Assembly: GCA_020633235.1 (NCBI GenBank) | Contig: JACKEA010000001.1 | Location: forward strand, 930,001 to 994,000 | Reading direction: 5' to 3' | Origin: Polyangiaceae bacterium | GTDB lineage: Bacteria > Myxococcota_A > Polyangia > Polyangiales > Polyangiaceae | Length of the DNA stretch: 64,000 nt | In this document: one piece after another, positions 32,670 to 40,942 of the stretch | Numbering within the stretch: the first letter of the stretch is position 1 | How the letters are laid out: each line of letters opens with the position of its first letter | The notes under the pieces: model-generated | The model's input: the letters and a program-made list of their open reading frames with translations, nothing else | Database searches by the model: none | What the model was told of the DNA's origin: nothing | Made by a program: the position numbers and the translations under genes

Positions 32670-33482
32670 GTGCGCCGAGCTGCCATCGTGCTGCTCGTGC
32701 TCCTGAGCTGCGACCAGACACCGCCGAGGGAGCGGATGGCGGCTCGGGATGCGTCTGCGGCGGCCGACAGCGAGTGCGGGGACGCTGGGGCGTGCTTGCG
32801 CGCGGCGGCCGCGCGTCTGGGATCCGATCCGGACGTCGTGGAGCGGCTCTCGGCGCGCGGCTGTCGCCTCGATCCGCATGCCTCCTACCGCGGGCTGTCG
32901 TGCCAGTTCTTCGACCGCGCGACGTTCGAGCGTGCAGCGCGGCTCACCCGCGAATGTCGCGCAATGCAGGCGGGCGCATGCCGCGGCCTCGGAGACGTGC
33001 TCAGTCCCTTCGACCAAGAGCGGGCGCACGCCGCGTACACCAAGGAGTGCGCGCTCGGGGGGCTCGGCGCGACCTGTGCTCGCTTTCTCGCGTTCTTGGC
33101 GACGCCGCCGCGCTGTCCGCCGCCGCGCCCGGCGCTGAGCTATGGACGCTGTCCGAGTGAGGCCAAGTCGCTGCCTCGGCAACAGGGCCAGGTTGCCTTC
33201 GAGGACCGAGCGTCGCCGGTCGCTCGGGCGCTCGAAGCGTCGCAGGGTTTCCGCCGGTGCTACACCGCCGCGCTGGTGACGCGGCCGAAGCTCGGGGGGC
33301 GCGTGGAGCTGCACCTGACCGTGGACCGCCTGGGGCGCTTCATGAACGTCGACACGACGGGCAGCGAGCTCGACGACCCGCTCGCGCTCGAGTGCTTCGT
33401 GCGGGAAGCCGCCGAGCTTTCCATCGACGGTCGCCTCAGGGAGCCGTCGCCCGAGGAGCTACGTTTCGTCGTTCGACCTTGA
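32670..33482 (+). CDS. Lipoprotein with AgmX/TonB-like C-terminal domain
   Basis: A 270-residue protein with a GTG start 1 bp after the previous stop and a short lipoprotein signal (MRRAAIVLLVLLSCDQ). The middle contains Cys-rich, Sel1-like helical segments (CLRAAAARLGSDPDVVERLSARGC, CRAMQAGACRGLGDVLSPFDQERAHAAYTKEC). The C-terminal 80 residues, from FRRCYTAALVTRPKLGGRVE through VDRLGRF to DPLALECF, match the AgmX/PglI C-terminal domain (TonB-C-like) that is abundant in myxobacteria. It may be an adaptor for the preceding peptidase, to which it is tightly linked. Confidence 0.7.
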   Translation: MRRAAIVLLVLLSCDQTPPRERMAARDASAAADSECGDAGACLRAAAARLGSDPDVVERLSARGCRLDPHASYRGLSCQFFDRATFERAARLTRECRAMQAGACRGLGDVLSPFDQERAHAAYTKECALGGLGATCARFLAFLATPPRCPPPRPALSYGRCPSEAKSLPRQQGQVAFEDRASPVARALEASQGFRRCYTAALVTRPKLGGRVELHLTVDRLGRFMNVDTTGSELDDPLALECFVREAAELSIDGRLREPSPEELRFVVRP

Positions 33483-33486
33483 AGCG

Positions 33487-35157
33487 TCAGCTGCCGTCCA
33501 GCCGCAGCACGTGCCAAGGTCCCGGTGGCGCGACGCTCACGCTGCTGCCGGCCTGAAGCGTGACGTTGCCGTTGGGCTTGCCCGTCGCCATGTCGAACCA
33601 CTCCCCGGAGAGGGTGCCGCTGGCGTCCGACAGGTCCACGTCGAATGCGGCGCTGCTGCTCTCCGTGGCGATGGCGTACTGAACGCCGGGCTTGGCGGAC
33701 AAGAACCGCCCGTTGCCCAGTGACTCGAAGCGCGTCCAGGTCCACCAGGAAAGGCCCGGCTCTCGGAACCAAGCGGCCACCTTCTTCATCTCTTCGGCGG
33801 ACGCATCCGTGAGGTCGGCGAGGTCGTATGCGGTCGGATGGCTGCTTCCGGTGGGCACCGCGATGCCCATGTGACCATAAGTGTAGCCGGCGGCGCCACC
33901 GAGCAGGATGCGCCACGTCATGCGTCGGATGCTGACCGGATCGTCCATGCCGCTCTTGCCGTTGTCGAAGTAGTAGGTCTCCGCGGTGACGAAGGGTTTG
34001 CCGTACTTTCGTGAAGCGCCTTCGCTCTCGTCGAAGGAAATTTGGCTCGTGTAGTACTGGATCAACAGGAAATCGACGGCGTTGGGCACGAGCTTCACGC
34101 CGGTGTCGGCGGCGTGGAGGCCGACCATGCGGCGGTACGGATCGAGCGCGTGGAGCGCGTCGATCATGTGCTGGTACTTCGCGTCGGTGCCGAAGCCGTT
34201 GCGGTCCACTTCCTCGCCTCCGCCGAACCCCACGTTGTAGGCGGCGTAGCGCGCGACGATGTTTCGGTACAGTCGTTCCCTCTGCTCCACGGGCCACTGG
34301 AAGTGCTTCCCGTTGGAGCTCGTCATCAGGTAGACGAAGAGTCCTTTCTTGACGGCGTATTGAACGCGCGCGTCCACTCGCTGCCAGGAGACGGGGTTCA
34401 ACACGTCGTGGTCGTCGCCTTGGGTGCCGCCGAAGGGATACTCGCCGTCTTCCCAGTGCTCGGAGTCGTTGTACACGACGGACTGCAGTACGGAAAATCC
34501 GAAGTCCTTGCGCGCGTCCGCGAGCTTCTGCCACATGGCGTCGGAAAACAGGGGCTGGTCCCAGGCGCGCTCGTACAAGTTGATCCAGTTGGTGTCGCCA
34601 ACCCACAGGAACGGCGTGCCGTCGTCCGTGGCGAAGTAGTACTTCGTTGCCGGATCCACGTTCACGAAGCCGTGCGGCGCCCAGCTCGAATACGCGCTCC
34701 CCACCGTGAACGAGAAGGTCTTGCCGTCCAGCCCCGGGTCGGCCGGCGTGGACGCCGTGGTCAGCGAATAGGTGCCGGCGTTTCGTGGAGCAAAGCGCAC
34801 GCGGAACGTGTCGCCGCCGTCCCAGAAGCCGGGGACCGTGTAGGGCGCCTCTCCGCTGCCGCTCGGTGGCGTGACCTGAGCCGCAAGCTCCACGCCCGTG
34901 TAGGGATTCGACGGTGTGCTCTCGGCCGTGAGCTCGATCTCGATGGGCTCGTAGCGGTCATGGTCGGCCGTCGGAGCGTCCGGCCCCGCGTCGGAGCTCT
35001 GCCCCGCCGCACCTCCCGCTGCGGCGGCGCCGGTTCCTGCGGACGCCCCCGTGCCCTGGCCCGCGGCGCCCCCCGAACCACCCGCCGCGTCGTCTTCCCC
35101 TTGGCAGGAGCTGGCGACGAGGGTCAGCGCCAACAGTGCCGTCGAGGCCCATCGCAT
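33487..35157 (-). CDS. Secreted glycoside hydrolase, DUF5060/DUF4038 type
   Basis: A 556-residue lipoprotein (lipobox SSC at 18) with a Gly/Ala-rich linker. An Ig-like N-terminal domain (DUF5060-like, residues 75-155) precedes a TIM-barrel hydrolase region with FVNVDPATKYYFATDDGTPFLWVGDTNWINLY, the start of the DUF4038 apiosidase/GH140-like barrel. A C-terminal beta domain (WFDMATGKPNGNVTLQAGSS) is the putative collagen-binding domain often fused to it. Candidate acid/base Glu residues are in GGGEEVDRNG and in FVTAETYYFDNG. The family degrades plant side-chain sugars or other glycans; the substrate is unknown. Confidence 0.8.
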   Translation of the reverse strand: MRWASTALLALTLVASSCQGEDDAAGGSGGAAGQGTGASAGTGAAAAGGAAGQSSDAGPDAPTADHDRYEPIEIELTAESTPSNPYTGVELAAQVTPPSGSGEAPYTVPGFWDGGDTFRVRFAPRNAGTYSLTTASTPADPGLDGKTFSFTVGSAYSSWAPHGFVNVDPATKYYFATDDGTPFLWVGDTNWINLYERAWDQPLFSDAMWQKLADARKDFGFSVLQSVVYNDSEHWEDGEYPFGGTQGDDHDVLNPVSWQRVDARVQYAVKKGLFVYLMTSSNGKHFQWPVEQRERLYRNIVARYAAYNVGFGGGEEVDRNGFGTDAKYQHMIDALHALDPYRRMVGLHAADTGVKLVPNAVDFLLIQYYTSQISFDESEGASRKYGKPFVTAETYYFDNGKSGMDDPVSIRRMTWRILLGGAAGYTYGHMGIAVPTGSSHPTAYDLADLTDASAEEMKKVAAWFREPGLSWWTWTRFESLGNGRFLSAKPGVQYAIATESSSAAFDVDLSDASGTLSGEWFDMATGKPNGNVTLQAGSSVSVAPPGPWHVLRLDGS

Positions 35158-35177
35158 GGCCGCAGTCTACGCGAGTC

Positions 35178-35531
35178 TCAGCGATACGCGATACGCACCA
35201 AGACGCCGAGCACGACCTGAACCACGATGCCGGCAATGGCGGCGTTCTTCATCTTGGAGCTCTGGCTGGTGATCCACACCACGAGCAGGCCGAGGACCCC
35301 GCACAGGAAACCTGCGAGGAAGCCGAGCAGCACGCCGTCGCTCGAAGCGGGGGCGGATGTGGGACTCTGGCCCGCCCCAGCCATGGCCATCGCCGCGCCC
35401 CGGTGCTGTCGTCGTTCGTAGTCGCGCTTGAAGACGCACTCTGCGCACATCGTGCCCTGCGACGTCTGGCGCACCGACATTTCGTCCATCGGCTGCCCGC
35501 ACACCGGACACGCCCCCACCATTTTGATCAT
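35178..35531 (-). CDS. Small zinc-ribbon membrane protein
   Basis: A 117-residue protein with an N-terminal zinc ribbon (CPVCGQPM and CAECVFKRDYERR, two CxxC pairs), a flexible Gly/Ala/Ser stretch, and two hydrophobic segments near residues 67-86 and 95-114. This architecture is common in uncharacterised small membrane proteins of myxobacteria. Role unknown. Confidence 0.6.
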   Translation of the reverse strand: MIKMVGACPVCGQPMDEMSVRQTSQGTMCAECVFKRDYERRQHRGAAMAMAGAGQSPTSAPASSDGVLLGFLAGFLCGVLGLLVVWITSQSSKMKNAAIAGIVVQVVLGVLVRIAYR

Positions 35532-35575
35532 GGGCGCTGTCTTTCACGCCCGCGGCGCCGCGACAAGCTCTTCCG

Positions 35576-36073
35576 TCAGCGTGACTTCGGCTTGCAGAAC
35601 CCGAAGCTGCCGCCCGGCGTCACCGTGCACTCTTCCTGCTGGGGACAGTCCGAGCTCACGCAACACACCTTGCGGCAGATGATGTCGTCCTGGTCGCAGA
35701 TGCCGCCGGGTGCGCAGAAGTTCGCCGGGTCCGAGCAGGTGCTCCCGACCTCAGGTGCCGACGCTTGGAGCGGCTTGCAGTTGAATAGACTGCCGTCGAA
35801 GTCGCATTGCTGCTCGCTCGTGCACCCGGTTCCGGCCACGGGATCGCAACCGCCGAGCTTGCTCCCGCAGTCTGTGGGCAAGCCGGTTTCGCCCGCTTGG
35901 CCCGCGCTGCCGCCGGCCTGCCCACCGCTGCCCGCTTGGCCCGCGCTGCCGCCGGCCTGCCCACCGCTGCCCGCCTGGCCGCCCGTCCCAGCCTCCACCG
36001 TGGTCTGCGTGTGAGTGGCGGAGCTGCTGCAGCCCGCGACGAGGACCGTGAACAGAACGCGAAGTAAGCTCAT
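35576..36073 (-). CDS. Cys-rich lipoprotein with repeat linker
   Basis: A 165-residue protein with lipoprotein signal MSLLRVLFTVLVAGCSSS (Cys 15). The linker has an exact nucleotide tandem duplication that encodes GGSAGQAGSGGQA-type repeats. The C-terminal ~100 residues have 12 cysteines in a knot-like spacing (CGSKLGGCDPVAGTGC, CDFDG, CRKVCC), similar to other small Cys-rich myxobacterial lipoproteins. Function unknown. Confidence 0.6.
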   Translation of the reverse strand: MSLLRVLFTVLVAGCSSSATHTQTTVEAGTGGQAGSGGQAGGSAGQAGSGGQAGGSAGQAGETGLPTDCGSKLGGCDPVAGTGCTSEQQCDFDGSLFNCKPLQASAPEVGSTCSDPANFCAPGGICDQDDIICRKVCCVSSDCPQQEECTVTPGGSFGFCKPKSR

Positions 36074-36098
36074 CTTTCGGAAAGTAGCACGCCCCGCG

Positions 36099-37214
36099 TC
36101 AAGGCACCGGTCTCGGATCCGGCGCTTCCTTCATCCATCCGCAATGGGTGAGCAGGGTGCTCTCCATGTGGTGCCGAACCGCCGCGTCCCGCTGTTCGAG
36201 GCTCACGCTGAGGAGCATCTGGCAGGCGCCGCCGCCGGGGGCATAGGCCATGACCAAGGGCAGGGTCCCGTCCCCCAGGGCCAGCAACAGGTTCTGTCGA
36301 AGCGTTTCCTTGGCAAGGGTCGCCAGGCGTCGCCGCTCGGGCCCGAGATAGGAGCCGCCGAGCGCCGCGGTGGCGAGCTCGAGCTGTCGCCCGGCGGGCC
36401 CGAGGGCGCCCATGGACTGCTCCACCTGCGCCAAACGCACGCGGGCGTAGCCCGCGAGGGGCGAGCCGATGGGCGCGCGGATGGACGCCGCGACGAGGTA
36501 GTGGCCATGAGCCACGCGAAGCTCCGCTTCGTCACAGAAGGAGGCGCGCAGCGCGGCGTCTCCGAGCGCGGCGTGCGCGCCCGCGAAGCCGGCGCCAAAG
36601 GGCTCCCCACGGGCGAGCTGTCGATACTCCGAGAGCGCCTCCGTTCGCCAACCCAGAAGCTCGAGCTCCAGCGCCCGGGTATATTGGATGTCGCTGCGGC
36701 GCGATGGCCTCGCGCCCGGCGCGGGCTCGTCTGCCAGCAAGCCCAGGTAGTGCACCAGGCAGTGTCCGGTGTCGCTCGGGTCGGTGCTCTCGACCCGCCG
36801 CAGCCGGTCGAGGGCAATGGACAGCCACTCCAGGATCGTGCGCCGCGCTCGCGTGCGCGGTCGCGATCGCACCAGGCCATCTTCGAGCTTGCGCACGGTG
36901 CTTCGGTAGTAGTCGGCGCTTCCGAGATCTCCGAAGCTGCGCTCCCGCCGCGCGTCCCGGAGCAGCGGATCCGCGAGCCAGTGTTCCGGAGGCGCCGAGC
37001 ACTGGCTCGCGGCGGCGCTCGCTGCTCGGTACCCGCGCCCGCTCGGCGCGCACAGGGCTTCTGGGGCAATCGCTCGATCGGAGAGGGAGAGCTTGGCCAG
37101 GGCTCGCGTCACCGCGTCGCGGCCCTCGTCCCCAGGAAACTCCGCGGGCGCCCTGGGGCGCATGCAGGCCGTCGCGAGCAGCAAGCTCGCGCAAATGACA
37201 TGGCCGCCGCGCAT
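36099..37214 (-). CDS. Lipoprotein with helical repeats
   Basis: The start MRGGHVICASLLLATAC gives a lipoprotein signal (Cys 17) and is preferred to a longer frame with a basic leader. The 371-residue chain is Ala/Leu/Arg-rich and helical, with TPR-like pairs in the middle (LELELLGWRTEALSEYRQLA, GAHAALGDAALRASFCDEAE, LAGYARVRLAQVEQSMGALG). Several Cys occur in the later part. No family recognised. Divergent from the small membrane gene that precedes the kinase operon. Confidence 0.55.
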   Translation of the reverse strand: MRGGHVICASLLLATACMRPRAPAEFPGDEGRDAVTRALAKLSLSDRAIAPEALCAPSGRGYRAASAAASQCSAPPEHWLADPLLRDARRERSFGDLGSADYYRSTVRKLEDGLVRSRPRTRARRTILEWLSIALDRLRRVESTDPSDTGHCLVHYLGLLADEPAPGARPSRRSDIQYTRALELELLGWRTEALSEYRQLARGEPFGAGFAGAHAALGDAALRASFCDEAELRVAHGHYLVAASIRAPIGSPLAGYARVRLAQVEQSMGALGPAGRQLELATAALGGSYLGPERRRLATLAKETLRQNLLLALGDGTLPLVMAYAPGGGACQMLLSVSLEQRDAAVRHHMESTLLTHCGWMKEAPDPRPVP

Positions 37215-37250
37215 CGAGTCCCTTGGACCAAACAGGCGGCGTGGAGCTTG

Positions 37251-37270
37251 GGTTCCGCGGCGGCGTGTTT
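37251..37270 (-). repeat. Dispersed repeat core copy
   Basis: GGTTCCGCGGCGGCGTGTTT carries the GGTTCCGCGGCGG core with a diverged right side; a TTGGACCAAACA half element lies about 20 bp to the left. It is in the divergent region between the helical lipoprotein and the pseudokinase operon. Confidence 0.5.
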
Positions 37271-37350
37271 GGACGCGGCGGGCAATCCCTGACGCTCCTC
37301 TCTTGCATCCTCGCTCGGCATTGGGTTTTGTCGAACCTGGAGGTGCGGGG

Positions 37351-37626
37351 ATGAACAAGCCTTTGAGAGTGGCCGTCGCGTCCATCGCCGCCTATGTGGT
37401 GGTGCTGACCTGGGCGGTGCTGTATCTCGCCGACTACGCCATCTGGCTCCACTTCGCCGGACCCGGTGAACGAGTGGGGCTGATGTCAACCAGCCCCGGG
37501 CAGACGGTCGTGTACGTGCTGGCGGCGGTGGGCGCGGCCCTCGTGGTGATCAACGGGATCAGCGTGGCTACCCGGGTCAAGCCCGTGGAAGATGCCGCGT
37601 GGTCCCGACCGCGGGACGAAGACTGA
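37351..37626 (+). CDS. Small two-segment membrane protein
   Basis: A 91-residue protein with a GGAGGTGCGGGG ribosome binding site just before the ATG. Hydrophobic segments at residues 7-31 and 52-72 give a hairpin topology with both ends probably cytoplasmic; the last 20 residues are charged. It lies 37 bp upstream of the pseudokinase gene and could be the first gene of that operon. No family recognised. Confidence 0.6.
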   Translation: MNKPLRVAVASIAAYVVVLTWAVLYLADYAIWLHFAGPGERVGLMSTSPGQTVVYVLAAVGAALVVINGISVATRVKPVEDAAWSRPRDED

Positions 37627-37663
37627 GTATCCGCCGGCCCGGACCACGAGTATCGTCGAGGCG

Positions 37664-38650
37664 ATGCGCGTCACGTTCTGCGATCGCTGCGGCGCGCCGC
37701 TGGACGCGGCCTGGACCGAGATCGTCGTGGTGTGTCAGCACTGCGGCGCGCACAACGCTCCGGGGAAGGTCGGCGAGCCGGTCCCCGCGACGATGCCGGA
37801 CGACGGCCGCCCGCGGCTGAACGTGGGCGGCAGAACCTACGTGCTCGAAGGGCGCATCGGGGCGGGGGACGCCTGCGACGTGTACCGCGGTCGTTGGGTC
37901 AAGCGGCTCGGGGAGCTGTGCGTGATCAAGGTGCAGCGCGCGCTGTCGGACTCCGACCTGCTGCGCCGCGAGTGGGCGATGCTCGAGCGCCTGCACGCGA
38001 GCTCCACACCGGGCGCCGAGCACTTCACGCAGCGGCTGCCGCGCATGATCGCGATGGGCCAACTGCACCTGGAAGGGCACGATCGTCTGATCCTGGTCTA
38101 CGGCTGGCGCAGCGGTTTCGTCCACACGCTGGAGGACGTGGACCGAGTGCATCCCGACGGCGTGGACGCGCGCATCGCTACCTGGATCTTCAAGCGTCAG
38201 CTCGAGCTCTTGGGCTGGGTGCACACGACGGACGTGATGCACGGCGCCATCGTCCCGCCGCACGTGCTGATTCATCCGCGGGACCATGGCGCTACCCTGG
38301 TGGGCTGGAGCGCCGCCACCACGCGCCCGGAACGGCTGCCCGCCATCAGCCGCAAATGGAAAGCGTTCTATCCGGAGCCGGTGCTCAAGCATCACCAGGT
38401 GGTGCCCCGAGCGGACATCGCGATGGCCGCTCGGGTGACGCTTGCGGTGACCGGCGCCAAGCGTTTCGACGAGTCCGGGAAGTTCCCCGGGGCCCTCGGG
38501 CGGCTGATGATCGCCGCCGCTGCCGGGCGCTTCGACAGCGCCTGGAGTCTCCGGGACGACTTGGATCAGGAGGCGCTTTCTGCGTTCGGGCCTCCCACCT
38601 ATAGTCCGCTGCAGATGCCGGGATGGCCGGCCACCGCCCAAGGAGCATGA
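37664..38650 (+). CDS. Zinc-ribbon protein-kinase-like protein (pseudokinase)
   Basis: A 328-residue protein starting MRVTFCDRCGAPLDAAW. A zinc ribbon (CDRCG and CQHCG) fills residues 6-30. A protein-kinase fold follows: glycine loop GRIGAGDACDVYRGRW, ATP-anchoring Lys in LCVIKVQ, an αC-type Glu in RREWAML. The catalytic loop, however, reads VMHGAIVPPHVLI in place of HRDxxxxN, and the DFG position reads LVGW, so the catalytic Asp, the metal-binding Asn and the DFG Asp are all missing. It is therefore probably a pseudokinase that binds but does not phosphorylate. It overlaps the vWA gene by 4 nt (ATGA). Confidence 0.8.
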   Translation: MRVTFCDRCGAPLDAAWTEIVVVCQHCGAHNAPGKVGEPVPATMPDDGRPRLNVGGRTYVLEGRIGAGDACDVYRGRWVKRLGELCVIKVQRALSDSDLLRREWAMLERLHASSTPGAEHFTQRLPRMIAMGQLHLEGHDRLILVYGWRSGFVHTLEDVDRVHPDGVDARIATWIFKRQLELLGWVHTTDVMHGAIVPPHVLIHPRDHGATLVGWSAATTRPERLPAISRKWKAFYPEPVLKHHQVVPRADIAMAARVTLAVTGAKRFDESGKFPGALGRLMIAAAAGRFDSAWSLRDDLDQEALSAFGPPTYSPLQMPGWPATAQGA

Positions 38651-39621
38651 GCATGGGACACGGCATGTACAGCTACCAGGCCCACGTCGCGATGACTCAG
38701 AAGCGCGCGAGCGCCAGCCAAGCGGAGCTGTTCACGCAGCGGCAGTGCCACGATCTGATGAACCCCTTCGGCGTGAAGCTGCGGGAGAGCCGTGACTCGG
38801 AGTCTCACCCGCATTCCCTGGCGGTGATCTTCGCGTTGGACGTGAGCGGTTCCATGGGAGAGATCCCCGCCAAGCTCGCGACCGACACGCTCCCCGTGTT
38901 CATGAAGGCGCTGCTCGACGCCAAGGTCACCGATCCACAGGTGATGTTCATGGGCGTCGGTTGTGCGCGGGGAGATCGCGCTCCATTGCAGGTCGGACAG
39001 TTCGAATCGACCGAGAGCCTGATGGACCAGTGGCTGACCTGGCTGTACCTGGAAGGCGGCGGCGGCGGGGGCAACGAGAGCTACGAGCTGGCCATGTACT
39101 TCGCGGCGCGCCACACGGAGACGGACTGCGTGAAGAAGCGCGGGCGCCGCGGCTATTTGTTCATCACCGGGGACGAGCCGCCGAACCCCGCGGTTTCCCG
39201 CACGCAGGTGAAACAGCTGATCGGAGACGAGCTGGACGCCGACATTCCCATTGCGCAGATCATCGAGGAGACTCAGCGCTCCTATGAACCGTTCTATCTG
39301 ATCCCGGATCCGGGACGCGCACGCGCCGTGGAGCGGGCCTGGCGGGATCTGCTGGGAGATCGCGTGATCGTGATGGAGCAGCCGGATCACACCAGCTACG
39401 TCGCCGCCGGCCTCGTTTCCTTGCTGGAAGGTTCCTCGGCCTCGCTCGGCGAGCTGATGCAGCGCTTCGCCGAAGCCGGGCTGGCGCCCGAGGTGGGCGC
39501 TGCGGTGGCGCGCGCGCTGACGCCGTTCGCCGCCAGCATCGTGCGGGATGGCGCGGCCGAGCCGCCCCTCGGAAGCGCAGCCTTGCCGGGAGGCACCGGG
39601 CCGAGCGGCTACCAGCGGTGA
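38647..39621 (+). CDS. von Willebrand factor A domain protein
   Basis: A 324-residue cytoplasmic protein, start MSMGHGMYSYQAHVAM. The vWA domain begins at about residue 58 with the MIDAS motif LDVSGSMGEIP (DxSxS), then a GGG-rich loop (YLEGGGGGGNESYELAMYF) and the last MIDAS Asp in FITGDEPPNP. The Ser/Thr and Asp residues needed for metal-dependent ligand binding are there. Position between a kinase-like gene and a PurA-like gene resembles the TerY-type vWA proteins that pair with zinc-ribbon kinases, although no phosphatase is present here. It overlaps the next gene by 4 nt (GTGA). Confidence 0.8.
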   Translation: MSMGHGMYSYQAHVAMTQKRASASQAELFTQRQCHDLMNPFGVKLRESRDSESHPHSLAVIFALDVSGSMGEIPAKLATDTLPVFMKALLDAKVTDPQVMFMGVGCARGDRAPLQVGQFESTESLMDQWLTWLYLEGGGGGGNESYELAMYFAARHTETDCVKKRGRRGYLFITGDEPPNPAVSRTQVKQLIGDELDADIPIAQIIEETQRSYEPFYLIPDPGRARAVERAWRDLLGDRVIVMEQPDHTSYVAAGLVSLLEGSSASLGELMQRFAEAGLAPEVGAAVARALTPFAASIVRDGAAEPPLGSAALPGGTGPSGYQR

Positions 39622-40904
39622 GCCTCGAAGCCTGGATCGTCGTCGACCTGGGGTTCGGCGACGCGGGCAAGGGGACGATCACGGACTTCCTCGTGCGCGA
39701 GCGCGGGGCCGAGTGGGTCGTGCGCTTCAACGGCGGCGCGCAGGCGGGACACAACGTGGTGACCGACGACGGTCGCCATCACACGTTCTCGCAGCTCGGT
39801 GCGGGCAGCTTCGTGCCCGGCGTGCGGAGCTACCTGGGGCCGGATTTCGTGCTGCACCCGGGGGCCCTGCTGGAAGAGGCGCGCGCCCTCGCGCGGGTGG
39901 GCATCCCAGACGCCTTCGAGCGCCTGTACGTCGATGACGGCGCGCTCTTGGTGAGCCCGTTTCAAGGTGCCGCGACGCGGCTCCGGGAGCTCGGCCGGGG
40001 CGATGGGCGTCACGGAACCACGGGCGTCGGCATCGGGGAGGCCGTCATGGACGCCCGCGCGGGGCGCGGGCTTCGCGCCGCAGACATCCATCGGCCCCGC
40101 GTGCTGGCCGACGCGCTCCGGGCCCAGCTCCAGCACGTGCGGACCGAGCTCGCGTTCACGCGTGCGCTCGGCGATCCGCGGGCGGCGGAAGAGTGGCGCC
40201 TGCTGGACGACTCCGACGCGGTGGAACGCACCGTGCTGCTCTGGCGCGAAGTGGCGGCGCGCCTTCGCGTGCTACCCCGCGACGCGGCGCGACGGCTGTG
40301 GTCCGACGCGCGCTCCGTGGTGTTCGAAGGCGCCCAGGGCGTGCTGCTGGACCAAGACGCCGGCTTTCACCCGCACACCACCTGGGGAGACTGCACGACG
40401 CGGGGCGCAAGAGCGCTGTTGCAAGGGACGGGGGCTTCGGTCACGAGCGTCGGCGTCACCCGCGCCTACGCCACTCGTCACGGCGAAGGTCCGCTGCCCA
40501 CCGAGGACGAGGTCGAACGGCCGGAGCCCCACAACGAAAGCGACGGCTGGCAGGGTGCCTTCCGTAGCGGGCCCCTCGATCTCGTGTTGCTCCGGACCGC
40601 GCTGCGCGACGCGGGAGGGGTGGACGCGCTCGCGCTGACGCACTTGGACGCCGTGCCGGAGGAAGTGCCGCTCTGCGATCGGTACCGCGGGGGCCTGACG
40701 GCGCTCGACGCGTCGTTCCGCACGCGGCTCGCGCGGGAGGGCGTCGTGCCGGAGCTGGAAATGGTGCCGCGGGACGAGCTGATTCCGCAGCTCGAGGCGC
40801 GGGTCCGACTGCCCGTCGTCATTTCCGGCCACGGGCCGGCTGCGTCGCACAAGCGTTGGTCGCGTGGTTCCGCGGCGGACCAACAGAAGCTGCCCATCGG
40901 CTAG
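39618..40904 (+). CDS. Divergent adenylosuccinate synthetase (PurA-like)
   Basis: A 428-residue protein, close to the 432 of E. coli PurA, with a GTG start in the vWA stop. Conserved: the P-loop Asp and Lys (GFGDAGKG for WGDEGKG), His in GGAQAGHNVV, GTTGVGIG, RGLR, FEGAQGVLLDQDAG, AYATRHGEGPLPTE and THLD. Changed: the Glu after the catalytic Asp (GDE to GDA), and the loop GATTGRRRRTGW that binds L-aspartate, replaced by NESDGWQGAFRSGP. The nucleotide site is thus largely kept while the amino-acid site differs, so another ligand may be used. The last ~12 residues are encoded by a dispersed repeat. Classical purA would be expected elsewhere in the genome. Confidence 0.85.
   Translation: MSLEAWIVVDLGFGDAGKGTITDFLVRERGAEWVVRFNGGAQAGHNVVTDDGRHHTFSQLGAGSFVPGVRSYLGPDFVLHPGALLEEARALARVGIPDAFERLYVDDGALLVSPFQGAATRLRELGRGDGRHGTTGVGIGEAVMDARAGRGLRAADIHRPRVLADALRAQLQHVRTELAFTRALGDPRAAEEWRLLDDSDAVERTVLLWREVAARLRVLPRDAARRLWSDARSVVFEGAQGVLLDQDAGFHPHTTWGDCTTRGARALLQGTGASVTSVGVTRAYATRHGEGPLPTEDEVERPEPHNESDGWQGAFRSGPLDLVLLRTALRDAGGVDALALTHLDAVPEEVPLCDRYRGGLTALDASFRTRLAREGVVPELEMVPRDELIPQLEARVRLPVVISGHGPAASHKRWSRGSAADQQKLPIG
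40866..40885 (-). repeat. Dispersed repeat within the 3' end of the PurA-like gene
   Basis: GGTTCCGCGGCGGACCAACA is the reverse complement of the core TGTTGGTCCGCCGCGGAACC. It is read through as part of the PurA-like protein (RGSAADQQ), the only copy that clearly lies inside a reading frame. Confidence 0.7.
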
Positions 40905-40942
40905 CCTTGCGCGCCTCTGCCGGGCCTGCGATCTTGCGAGGC

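Noticed and set aside
30457..37626. Defence island or CBASS-type system
   Set aside because: No cyclase of the CD-NTase type, effector or helicase was found; the nucleotidyltransferases nearby match RlaP motifs, not CD-NTases.
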